The notes under the pieces: generated by a model | What the model was told of the DNA's origin: nothing | What the model saw: only the letters and a program-made list of their open reading frames with translations | The model's database searches: none | Program-made: the position numbers and the translations under genes | Part shown: one piece after another, positions 1-6,665 of the stretch | How the letters are laid out: each line of letters begins with the position of its first letter | Numbering within the stretch: the first letter of the stretch is position 1 | NCBI GenBank assembly: GCA_910587785.1 | Contig: CAJUOA010000072.1 | Span: 1 to 17,603 of the forward strand | Reading direction: 5' to 3' | Origin: an uncultured Oscillospiraceae bacterium | Lineage (GTDB): Bacteria > Bacillota > Clostridia > Oscillospirales > Oscillospiraceae | DNA: 17,603 bases

Positions 1-49
1 CTTTTTGTCCGTACAAAAAGTTACCGGGGTCCGGGGCGAGGAGCCCCGG
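1..49. repeat. Two consecutive perfect stem-loops at the left edge
   Basis: Bases 1-8 (CTTTTTGT) pair perfectly with 13-20 (ACAAAAAG) around a 4-nt loop. Bases 31-37 (CCGGGGC) pair with 43-49 (GCCCCGG) around a 5-nt loop. No gene is visible to the left, so I cannot tell whether this is the 3' end of an upstream unit or a dispersed intergenic repeat. Neither stem has a T-tract directly behind it on either strand, so a simple intrinsic terminator is not well supported. Confidence 0.5.
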
Positions 50-96
50 GCCTCAGCAGAGAAGGCATCTATTCGGAGGAAAAAGACAAAAACCAG

Positions 97-125
97 TTGC
101 CCAACCCACCTTCATATGGTATAAT
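97..125 (+). promoter_or_regulatory. Sigma-A promoter of the Lar-like gene
   Basis: The -35 box is TTGCCC (97-102) and the -10 box is a consensus TATAAT (120-125), with a 17-nt spacer. Transcription would begin near 132, giving a leader of about 30 nt before the ATG at 162. A GAGGAG ribosome site lies at 149-154, 7 nt before the ATG. Confidence 0.8.
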
Positions 126-161
126 CCCTACTATACTATCCCAAAAACGAGGAGAAAACCA

Positions 162-383
162 ATGAGTATGGAATCAATTGAACTCCAGGACTGCCCCTTC
201 TGCCATGGCCCCGGCGTCCTAGAAGAAGAAGGCGGCTGGTGCCTGTACGTCCAGTGCCTGGACTGCGGATGCCACACGGCAGAACTCTCCTTCCGCTCCG
301 AGGAGGAGCGCCAGGAGATGGCCCGCCGCGCCGCCCGAAGCTGGAACCTGGGCAAGGTCATCTACCCCGGTCCCGGCGACTGA
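162..383 (+). CDS. Lar-like zinc-ribbon small protein (restriction alleviation family)
   Basis: A 73-residue protein with a CPFC motif (Cys11, Cys14) and a second CLDC knuckle (Cys32, Cys35) that together would bind one zinc. An acidic/arginine-rich helix ending in ARRAARSWN follows. This layout (CPFC, Trp plus a beta strand, CxxCG, then a helix ending in A-x-x-W-N) is that of the Lar family. Lar itself, from the Rac prophage, modulates type I restriction-modification. Most chromosomal relatives in Firmicutes have no tested role, so the restriction link is inference. The ATG at 162 has the best-spaced GAGGAG; a second ATG at 168 is possible. It is a single-gene unit with its own promoter and terminator, convergent with the debranching enzyme. 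No phage or restriction genes lie nearby. Confidence 0.8.
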   Translation: MSMESIELQDCPFCHGPGVLEEEGGWCLYVQCLDCGCHTAELSFRSEEERQEMARRAARSWNLGKVIYPGPGD

Positions 384-402
384 TCCCACTGCGCCCCCCA
401 AG

Positions 403-437
403 CGGGAGGAAGGTGTTGTCCTTCCTCCCGTTATCGT
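403..437 (+). terminator. Intrinsic terminator of the Lar-like gene
   Basis: A perfect 11-bp stem, CGGGAGGAAGG (403-413) against CCTTCCTCCCG (420-430), with a 6-nt loop. A T-rich tail (TTATCGTTTATC) follows on the plus strand. It lies between two convergent genes. On the minus strand no T-tract follows, so it mainly serves the plus-strand gene. Confidence 0.75.
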
Positions 438-2567
438 TTATCTTCCCACAAAAATCATAACACTCCTGGGCCGGATGGCAATCCCCGTGCCCGAGAGCCT
501 GCGCCCAGGCAGAAGCTCCTCCTCAAACGTGTCCGTCACCAGCTCCCAGCACATGGACGCCGGTAACTGCGGCAGCTCTACCTGCAACTCCTCCCAATAG
601 GCATTGGAGGCAACATAGATCACCTGAGGCCCCGTCTCCCGCTCCCAGCCCGCAAAGAGGACCCCCACATAGCGGTCGTGGTCGCTGTACGGCTCCTGAC
701 GCCACGGCGTCACCCCATGAAAACTGATGTCCGGAAACCCGCTGACCCCGTCGGACAGATTGGTCCGCAAGATCCGGTGCTCCATGCGGAATCGGATCAT
801 GTGCTGGAAGAAATTGAAAATCTCCTGGTTCTTCTCCAACAGATTCCAATCCAGCCACGAAGTGATATTGTCCTGACAGTAGGCGTTATTATTGCCAAAC
901 TGCGTGTTGCAGAACTCATCCCCCGCCAGGAACATGGGAATGCCCCGGCTGCACATCAAGAGGGCAAAGGCGTTGCGCACCATGCGGCGGCGCAGGGCGT
1001 TCACAGCCGGGTCCCTCGTATCCCCCTCTGCGCCGCAGTTCCAACTGTTGTTATCGTTGGCGCCGTCCATGTTGTGTTCGCCGTTTTTCTCGTTGTGCTT
1101 CTCATTATAGGAGTATAAATCCCAGAGGGTAAAGCCGTCGTGGCAGGTGATGAAGTTCACCGACGCATTTTTGCGGGACTGGGGCTCGTAGATATCCCTG
1201 GAGCCCACCAGCCGCTGCGCCGCCGCCTGAGCCATCCCCGCGTCCCCCTTCAGATAGCGGCGGATATCATCCCGGTAGCGCCCGTTCCACTCCGCCCAGC
1301 GGTTCCACGCCGGGAAGGAGCCCACCTGATAAAGCCCTCCCGCATCCCACGCCTCGGCAATCAGCTTCACATCCCCCAGGATGGGGTCAAAGGCCATGGC
1401 CTGGAGCAGAGGCGGCTTGTTCATCGGCGAGCCGTCCTCGTTGCGCCCCAAAATGGACGCGAGATCGAACCGGAACCCATCAATGCGGTACGTGGTCACC
1501 CAATAGCGCAGGCAGTCCAGGATCATCTGATGGACGATCGGGTGGTTGCAGTTGAGCGTGTTCCCGCACCCGCTGAAATTGTAGTACTTCCCATCCGGTG
1601 TAAGGAGATAGTAGATGTTATTGTCAAATCCCTTGAAGGAAAAGAACGGCCCCTGCTCGTTGCCCTCCGCCGTGTGGTTGAAGACCACATCCAAAAAGAC
1701 CTCGATCCCTTCCCGGTGGAAGTCCTGGATCAGATTTTTCAGCTCATTGCCCTCCCGGTTATACTCGGTGGTAGCAGTGTAGCTGGTGTTGGGAGCGAAA
1801 AAGCTGACGGAGTTATAACCCCAGTAGTTATAGAGCTTGTTGCCATCCACTTCCCGATAGTTCTGCATCTCGTCAAACTCGAAGATGGGCATCAGCTCCA
1901 CGGCGTTCACGCCCAGACGCTTAAGGTAGGGCAGCTTCTCCCGGAGCCCCGCAAAGGTCCCCGGATGGAGCACCCCGGAGGAGGCATCCTTCGTAAAGCC
2001 CCGGACATGGAGCTCGTAGATAATGAGGTCCTCCATGGGAATGAGGGGCAGATGGGTGTCCTCCCAGTCGAAGTCGTCCTTTACCACCCGCGCCTTGTAG
2101 TGCTGCCCCCAGGGGGTGGTGTCGCCCCAGCGGCTCTGCCCGGTGACAGCCTTGGCGTAGGGGTCCAGCAGGTACTTGGTGCGGTCAAAGATGAGCCCCT
2201 TCTCCGGCTCATAGGGGCCGTCCACCCGGTAGGCGTACTCAAATTCCTCAATGTCCAGCTTGAACACGATCATGGAGTACACATTGCCGATCCGGTAGCT
2301 CTGGGGGAACGGGAGCACCGCAAAGGGCTCCTGGGCCCGCCGCTTGAAGAGCAGCAGTTCAATGGAATAGGCCCCGTGGGAGTAGACCGTGAAATTCACT
2401 CCTCCGGGGATAGCCGTGGCCCCATTGATCTCGTAGAACCCGGGCCGCACGTCAAACCCGCTGATGGTATCCATGGGCACCAGGTGGATGGTGCGGGGCA
2501 TGGCAAGCTTTACCACCTCGCCGCTTCCGCTGCCGTCAGGCATCTCGAACAATTTGTCAAACAACAT
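438..2567 (-). CDS. glgX: Glycogen debranching enzyme / isoamylase-type GH13
   Basis: A 709-residue enzyme, the usual size for GlgX/isoamylase. It cleaves alpha-1,6 branches of glycogen or limit dextrins in the cytoplasm. The N-terminal 150 residues look like the CBM48-type beta sandwich. The GH13 barrel carries all four conserved regions: DVVFNH (about residue 295), RIDGFRFD with the nucleophile Asp (about 366), AEAWD with the acid/base Glu (about 403) and CHDGFTL with the transition-state His-Asp (about 476). The ATG follows GGAG by 5 nt. No sigma-A promoter is obvious in the 116 nt upstream, and an intrinsic terminator of the bactofilin unit sits about 50 nt before the start, so expression may rely on read-through or a weak promoter. 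No other glycogen genes are adjacent. The symbol is by family; TreX/isoamylase naming is equally fair. Confidence 0.93.
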   Translation of the reverse strand: MLFDKLFEMPDGSGSGEVVKLAMPRTIHLVPMDTISGFDVRPGFYEINGATAIPGGVNFTVYSHGAYSIELLLFKRRAQEPFAVLPFPQSYRIGNVYSMIVFKLDIEEFEYAYRVDGPYEPEKGLIFDRTKYLLDPYAKAVTGQSRWGDTTPWGQHYKARVVKDDFDWEDTHLPLIPMEDLIIYELHVRGFTKDASSGVLHPGTFAGLREKLPYLKRLGVNAVELMPIFEFDEMQNYREVDGNKLYNYWGYNSVSFFAPNTSYTATTEYNREGNELKNLIQDFHREGIEVFLDVVFNHTAEGNEQGPFFSFKGFDNNIYYLLTPDGKYYNFSGCGNTLNCNHPIVHQMILDCLRYWVTTYRIDGFRFDLASILGRNEDGSPMNKPPLLQAMAFDPILGDVKLIAEAWDAGGLYQVGSFPAWNRWAEWNGRYRDDIRRYLKGDAGMAQAAAQRLVGSRDIYEPQSRKNASVNFITCHDGFTLWDLYSYNEKHNEKNGEHNMDGANDNNSWNCGAEGDTRDPAVNALRRRMVRNAFALLMCSRGIPMFLAGDEFCNTQFGNNNAYCQDNITSWLDWNLLEKNQEIFNFFQHMIRFRMEHRILRTNLSDGVSGFPDISFHGVTPWRQEPYSDHDRYVGVLFAGWERETGPQVIYVASNAYWEELQVELPQLPASMCWELVTDTFEEELLPGRRLSGTGIAIRPRSVMIFVGR

Positions 2568-2618
2568 CGCTTCTCCGTCCCTCCGCAGGGAGGCCCCGCG
2601 GAATCTTCATAGATTTTC

Positions 2619-2656
2619 TAAACAAAACAGAGGCCGTCACGACCCGTGGCGGCCTC
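2619..2656 (-). terminator. Intrinsic terminator after bactofilin
   Basis: On the minus strand GAGGCCG (2656-2650) pairs with CGGCCTC (2636-2630). The helix continues after one mismatch as CACG/CGTG closing a 3-nt loop. TGTTTTGTTT follows directly. It ends the hydrolase/bactofilin unit ahead of the debranching-enzyme gene. Confidence 0.75.
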
Positions 2657-2683
2657 CGCAAACCTGCGCAACTCGCCGGAGCG

Positions 2684-3190
2684 TCACTGCGCTCCCTCTT
2701 CCTCCTCTTCGGCCTTGTAGTTGCGGCCGAACTGCAGGTCCTCCTTCGGACGGGGCTTGGGCGTGCCGTCCTGCTTCATCATGGTGGTGCGGCCGTTGAG
2801 CCGCCCGCCGTCCTCCACCACCAGGGAGACCGTCTCCGCGTCCCCCTCCAGCGTCCCGCTCTTCTCCAGGCGCAGGTGGTCCCGGGCGACGACATTGCCC
2901 TCCACACTGCCCGCCACATGGATCACATCCGCAGAGATGGGTCCGTGGACGCACCCCGTGGTGGTCACAATCACCGCGCCCTTGAGGTCGATCTCGCCCT
3001 CCACGGCGCCCTCCACCTGGATGACCCCCTCGCCATAGAGCTTGCCCGCCATGGTCACGCCCTCGGCGATGACCGTACTGGTCCGGGGCGTGGGCAGGCT
3101 GGGGATATCCTCGTACTGCTCCGCCTGGGAGGGGAGCATCTGCTGTTCGATCTCAGGTTCCGGTTTCGCGCGGCTTCCAAAGAGGCCCAT
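2684..3190 (-). CDS. Bactofilin (polymer-forming cytoskeletal protein)
   Basis: A 168-residue protein. A short polar N-terminus (MGLFGSRAKP) precedes a bactofilin core at about residues 35-135, made of repeating short beta strands with Gly/Val/Ile periodicity (for example GKLYGEGVIQVEGAVEGEI and later ADVIHVAGSVEGNVVA). That pattern fits the right-handed beta-helix of the family. The tail is charged and contains EEEEE. Bactofilins self-assemble without nucleotide and often scaffold cell-wall enzymes at the membrane. I chose the ATG at 3190 because AAGGAG is 9 nt upstream; in-frame starts at 3196 (3-nt spacing) and a TTG at 3208 are poorer. It lies 14 nt behind the GH19-like hydrolase gene, is likely co-transcribed with it, and is closed by its own terminator. 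Confidence 0.92.
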   Translation of the reverse strand: MGLFGSRAKPEPEIEQQMLPSQAEQYEDIPSLPTPRTSTVIAEGVTMAGKLYGEGVIQVEGAVEGEIDLKGAVIVTTTGCVHGPISADVIHVAGSVEGNVVARDHLRLEKSGTLEGDAETVSLVVEDGGRLNGRTTMMKQDGTPKPRPKEDLQFGRNYKAEEEEEGAQ

Positions 3191-3204
3191 AGTCATTCTC
3201 TCCT

Positions 3205-4074
3205 TCAAGTTTGATTTGCCATCACCGGGTAAAACGCCAGATACGCCTCCCGGCGGGACTGCCAGTGGCTCCCGCCCACCAGGCGGGAGACGATGTCGGT
3301 ATTCTCCACCCCCGGCTGGTCCCCCAGAGCGTCCCCGATGCCGGTGATGTGCCAGTAGTATCCTGCGCTCTCCCAGGCGAAGGCGCGGGCGATATAGTCC
3401 GCTCCGGTCTCCACCGGGCTCTGGGGGTCAAAGACGATGCGGGAGTATTGGGAGACATCCAGCCCCAGGTTTGCCGCCTGCTGGAGGGCGGCGTAGTAGC
3501 CCTGGGCAATCTGCTCCTCCGTGTGGCAGGTGGGGTTGCGGTACTCGATACCCGCCAGTTCCGGGACATACTTCTTCATCATCCATGTGGAAAAGGCCAT
3601 CTGCCCGTAGGCGAAGGTCAGCTGGAAAAATCCGGCCCCCCTGGTCCCTACCGTATAGCCGTAGCGCTCAAAATATGCCTCGTCCCCCTCCTCGGTGAGG
3701 AAGCGCCCCGCGGCGGTCTCCACCGCCGCCTGGGCCAGGAACTGGCTGATCGCCTCCGGCGTGCGGATATCGTAGACCTCCAGCACCCGGTTGAGGTCCT
3801 CCACAGACGCCTCGCTGAGCTCCCAGGCAAGGTCCCCCAGGGCGCTGTCGGTGTAGGCCATGCGCCGGAGCTGTTCCGCCGTCACCAGGCGCTCCGGGAC
3901 GGCGGCGGCCTCCCCGCCGGGCAGGCGCGCCCCCTCCACGGGGACCAGCCGCCGCTCCGTCCGGAGGGAAAAAAAGAGGACTGCCAAGAGCGCGGCCAGG
4001 AGCAGAAACAGGACCACAGCAGCGATCTGACGCCGGGTCCAGGGCCTGCCAAGCCGCTTGACGAGCTCCGTCAT
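3205..4074 (-). CDS. Membrane-anchored GH19-like (chitinase/endolysin-fold) cell-wall hydrolase
   Basis: About 289 residues. A basic N-terminus is followed by one hydrophobic segment (AVVLFLLLAALLAVLFF, about residues 18-35), with no signal-peptidase site evident, suggesting a type II anchor and an extracellular domain. The domain has the GH19/lysozyme-like pattern: FLAQAAVETAAG with the putative catalytic Glu (about residue 118), then TRGAGFFQLTFAYG, matching the RGRGPIQLT motif of GH19, then the ADYIARAFAWESAGYYW and SRLVGGSHWQSRREAY blocks. Relatives cleave chitin or peptidoglycan glycan strands; in this Gram-positive context peptidoglycan is the likelier substrate, which is inference. A start at 4080 is also in frame; I prefer 4074 because AAGGA is then 9 nt away. 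It is first in a unit with the bactofilin gene. Confidence 0.8.
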   Translation of the reverse strand: MTELVKRLGRPWTRRQIAAVVLFLLLAALLAVLFFSLRTERRLVPVEGARLPGGEAAAVPERLVTAEQLRRMAYTDSALGDLAWELSEASVEDLNRVLEVYDIRTPEAISQFLAQAAVETAAGRFLTEEGDEAYFERYGYTVGTRGAGFFQLTFAYGQMAFSTWMMKKYVPELAGIEYRNPTCHTEEQIAQGYYAALQQAANLGLDVSQYSRIVFDPQSPVETGADYIARAFAWESAGYYWHITGIGDALGDQPGVENTDIVSRLVGGSHWQSRREAYLAFYPVMANQT

Positions 4075-4148
4075 TTTCATCTGTCCTTCGTCCGGGACCG
4101 CCCAGGGGCAGGCCGCGGCCCGTTGATTTTGCCGGTAAGTATGGGCTG

Positions 4149-4177
4149 ATTATACCAGAATCCCCGCCGTTTTTCAA
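4149..4177 (-). promoter_or_regulatory. Sigma-A promoter of the hydrolase/bactofilin unit
   Basis: On the minus strand the -35 box is TTGAAA (4177-4172). A 17-nt spacer and a consensus TATAAT (4154-4149) follow, with an extended -10 TGG just before it. Predicted start is near 4142, leaving a leader of about 65 nt. The -35 box and spacer are overlapped by one arm of a 14-nt inverted repeat. Confidence 0.85.
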
Positions 4178-4239
4178 GTCCTCCCGGCACTTTTTCACAA
4201 AAATGTAAATTCCGGCAGTTTCTATAAAAACGGCGGGGA
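4161..4239. repeat. Perfect 14-nt inverted repeat over the hydrolase promoter
   Basis: TCCCCGCCGTTTTT at 4161-4174 is the exact reverse complement of AAAAACGGCGGGGA at 4226-4239, with 51 nt between. One arm covers part of the -35 box and spacer of the 4149-4177 promoter. The other lies 14 nt past the stop of the transglutaminase-like gene. It could be a two-site operator or a large RNA hairpin in read-through transcripts. No long T-tract follows the outer arm on the minus strand, which argues against a plain terminator. Confidence 0.7.
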
Positions 4240-4252
4240 AATTTCTATCCTT

Positions 4253-6664
4253 TTAACAGAGGGTCTCCGCGATGCGCCGCAGGAGATCGACCGACCCCAC
4301 ATGGTAGCCGCTGACGGCGTAGACCGCCCGTCCGGCGCGGTCCACGGCCACGGCCAGGGGCGTCTGGTCCGGGTCCTGGGAGAGGCGGCGGGCCACGCTC
4401 TCCTGGTCATAGGCCCAGTCGTCCAGGAGGACACGGATGCCGGGCCAGCTCTCCAGCACCCGGGCCAGGGTGGGCTGTTTCACGCTCTCCGGGCTCCGGA
4501 GGAGGAACGTCAGCCCCACGGGCAGGGCCTCCAGCTCCCGCTGTTTCTCCGTGAGCTCGTTGAGCACATGCTCCGTGGGCTCCCCGCCCTCCTCCAGCCA
4601 GAAGAGGAGGCTGGGCCGAGCGTCCATCCGGCAGGCGTCCTCCACCCGCTCCCCGTCCAGGGCCGCGGCGGCGATGACCGGCATATCCTGACACCCCAGC
4701 ATGTCCGCCAGGGCGTAGGGACGAAAGCGCAGGGCGGTCTCGGCGTTCCATGTCTTCTTCAGATCGAACACCCGCTCCGAGGCGAACTGACTGCCGTTGG
4801 GCAGGCGCACGGAGGTGGTCAGGCGGTAGCGCCTCCCCGGAAGCGCGAGGTCCAGCACCCCGTCCCGCCAGGCGCCGTCCCTGAGGCGCAGCAGCGACCA
4901 GCCGCGGCCGTTCCAGCTCTCCAGGGACCAGTTCTGCCGGTAGAGGGGCGCGGTCTCTCCGGCGCTGACGCGGAGACGGACACTGTCCATGATCTTCAGG
5001 AGATGGAAATCTCCGCCGCTCCAGAACTCTGGTTCGCCGTCCCGCTCCCGCAGGCGGGCGGGGACGCCGATGGCCCGCAGCATCGCCGTGTACAGGATGC
5101 AGAAGCTCCGCTCGTCACAGCGGCCTGCCTTCAGCGCCTCCACCGGGGTCCAGACCAGATTTTCATAGGTGCGCTCCACACCGGTTGTCACCCGGTCCTC
5201 CAGCCAGAGCCACAGGTCCGCCGGGTCCCGCCGGAAGGTGGCCGTCTCCTCCGGCGTAAGGGCTCTTTGCAGCTCCCTCCGCCAGGGCGTCAGCTTCTCC
5301 AGCTCCACCCGGGGGCAGAGGACATAGGAGAGGTAGATTTCCCGGGGAATGTCCCCGGCGGGGACCGTGTGCTCCAGGTGGTCCGCAAGGACCTCCTCCG
5401 TCACGTCCCGCAGGTCCTTGTCCGTGAGGGTGCGCAGCAGCGCCTCGCTCTCCCCTCCCCGCTCCAGGAAGGCGGCGATCACCGGGGCGTTCCCTCGGGC
5501 GGCGTCCAGCAGGTCCTGCTGGGCCTCCTGCCCGGCGATACAAAAGCCCGCCAGCTTCGCAAGGCGGAGCTCTGTGCCGCGGGCGAGGACCTTTGCCCGG
5601 GCGTCCCGCTGTGCGGCGTCCAGCGGAGCCGGGTTCACCGGGGCGTCCTGGGGCGGACGCATGTCGAAGTCGTGCCAGGGCGTGTCCCCCGTCTCCAGAG
5701 GGGCGAGGCGGAGGACGGTCTCCTCCCCGGCGCAGTCCGCCTGGGCCCAGAGGCCGTCCAGGCCGGCCAATACCCGGAAGTCCCCCATCCCCAGCTCCAC
5801 CCGGGCACAGCCGTCCTCTCCGGCGGTGAGGTTGGCGATGGGGTAGAACCGGGCTTCGTTGAGCACCTGGACCTGGAACCGGGTCCCCGGGGCGGGCTGT
5901 CCCTCCCGCAGGGCCCGGAAGGTATACGTGCGCACCCGGGCATAGCGGGCGGTCTGGTTGTGCCAGAAGACAGCGCCCTCCTGCCCCAGAAGGGGCCCGT
6001 GGAGGGGCGAAGCGCCAGCGCCGAAGGTCCGGCTGTGGACCAGGATGGCCCGGGAGGCGGCGATGTTGAACCAGCCCCGGTCCAGGACGGGCTCCGGCTC
6101 GCAGGCTCCCAGGAAGTGCCACTGTCCGCCGCACAGCGCCTCCACCCAGGCGTGGTTGTCGTCGCAGTGGGCCCAGCGGGGGGCGTAGACCTGCCGGGCG
6201 GGGATGCCCACGCTCCGCAGGGCGCTCACAAGGAACGCCGACTCCTCCCCGCACCGCCCGCTTCCTCCACGGAAGACCGTGAGGGGCGAGGCGGTCCGGT
6301 CATCCTGGAGCTGGTAGCTGGCCTGCTCGTGGCACCAGCGGTTGACCTCCAGGACGCGCTCCCCGGCGTCCGGGATGTCCCGGACACGGGGCCACAGGGC
6401 CTCAAAAAAGATGCCCCGGTGGAAGGACAGGTCCTCGTCGTTCACCCGGGGGAACAGGACGTAGTGACAGAAGATCTCCTCCTCCAGCTCCGCGCACCAG
6501 AGGGCCTCTCCCCGGAGGGAGAGGGCCTGGTCCGCAAATCGCAAAAAGAGCTGGGGGGGATAGCAGTCCAGATCGCTCTCAGGCAGATGGGTGTATAAGA
6601 ACTCCATCGCCCGGAGGCGGTCCGGAGCGAGGTCCGAAATCAGTGCTTCCCACTCCCTGCGCAT
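4253..6664 (-). CDS. Large transglutaminase-like protein with duplicated core
   Basis: An 803-residue protein with no signal peptide visible. A transglutaminase-like core sits at about residues 100-200: GRCGEES with the catalytic Cys (about 137), NHAWVE with the His (about 169) and LGACEPEPVLD (about 185) where the usual Asp region falls. A beta-rich stretch (about 245-300) resembles an Ig/carboxypeptidase-regulatory sandwich. A second, degenerate core follows at about 490-545 (GRCDERSF, then AMLRAIGVPARL): the Cys is kept but no NHAWVE equivalent is seen. The last 115 residues have an alternating strand/helix pattern that might be thioredoxin-like, without CxxC. Members usually act as Cys proteases or peptide-modifying enzymes; the substrate is unknown. 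GGAGG is 6 nt before the ATG, and the start lies 1 nt after the aminopeptidase stop, so translation is probably coupled. Confidence 0.85.
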   Translation of the reverse strand: MRREWEALISDLAPDRLRAMEFLYTHLPESDLDCYPPQLFLRFADQALSLRGEALWCAELEEEIFCHYVLFPRVNDEDLSFHRGIFFEALWPRVRDIPDAGERVLEVNRWCHEQASYQLQDDRTASPLTVFRGGSGRCGEESAFLVSALRSVGIPARQVYAPRWAHCDDNHAWVEALCGGQWHFLGACEPEPVLDRGWFNIAASRAILVHSRTFGAGASPLHGPLLGQEGAVFWHNQTARYARVRTYTFRALREGQPAPGTRFQVQVLNEARFYPIANLTAGEDGCARVELGMGDFRVLAGLDGLWAQADCAGEETVLRLAPLETGDTPWHDFDMRPPQDAPVNPAPLDAAQRDARAKVLARGTELRLAKLAGFCIAGQEAQQDLLDAARGNAPVIAAFLERGGESEALLRTLTDKDLRDVTEEVLADHLEHTVPAGDIPREIYLSYVLCPRVELEKLTPWRRELQRALTPEETATFRRDPADLWLWLEDRVTTGVERTYENLVWTPVEALKAGRCDERSFCILYTAMLRAIGVPARLRERDGEPEFWSGGDFHLLKIMDSVRLRVSAGETAPLYRQNWSLESWNGRGWSLLRLRDGAWRDGVLDLALPGRRYRLTTSVRLPNGSQFASERVFDLKKTWNAETALRFRPYALADMLGCQDMPVIAAAALDGERVEDACRMDARPSLLFWLEEGGEPTEHVLNELTEKQRELEALPVGLTFLLRSPESVKQPTLARVLESWPGIRVLLDDWAYDQESVARRLSQDPDQTPLAVAVDRAGRAVYAVSGYHVGSVDLLRRIAETLC

Positions 6665-6665
6665 A

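Noticed and set aside
4301..6598. A 765-codon open frame on the plus strand.
   Set aside because: It is antisense to the transglutaminase-like gene, shows only Gly/Pro/Arg/Leu-rich composition and no domain, and has no ribosome site. The sense gene has clear catalytic motifs.
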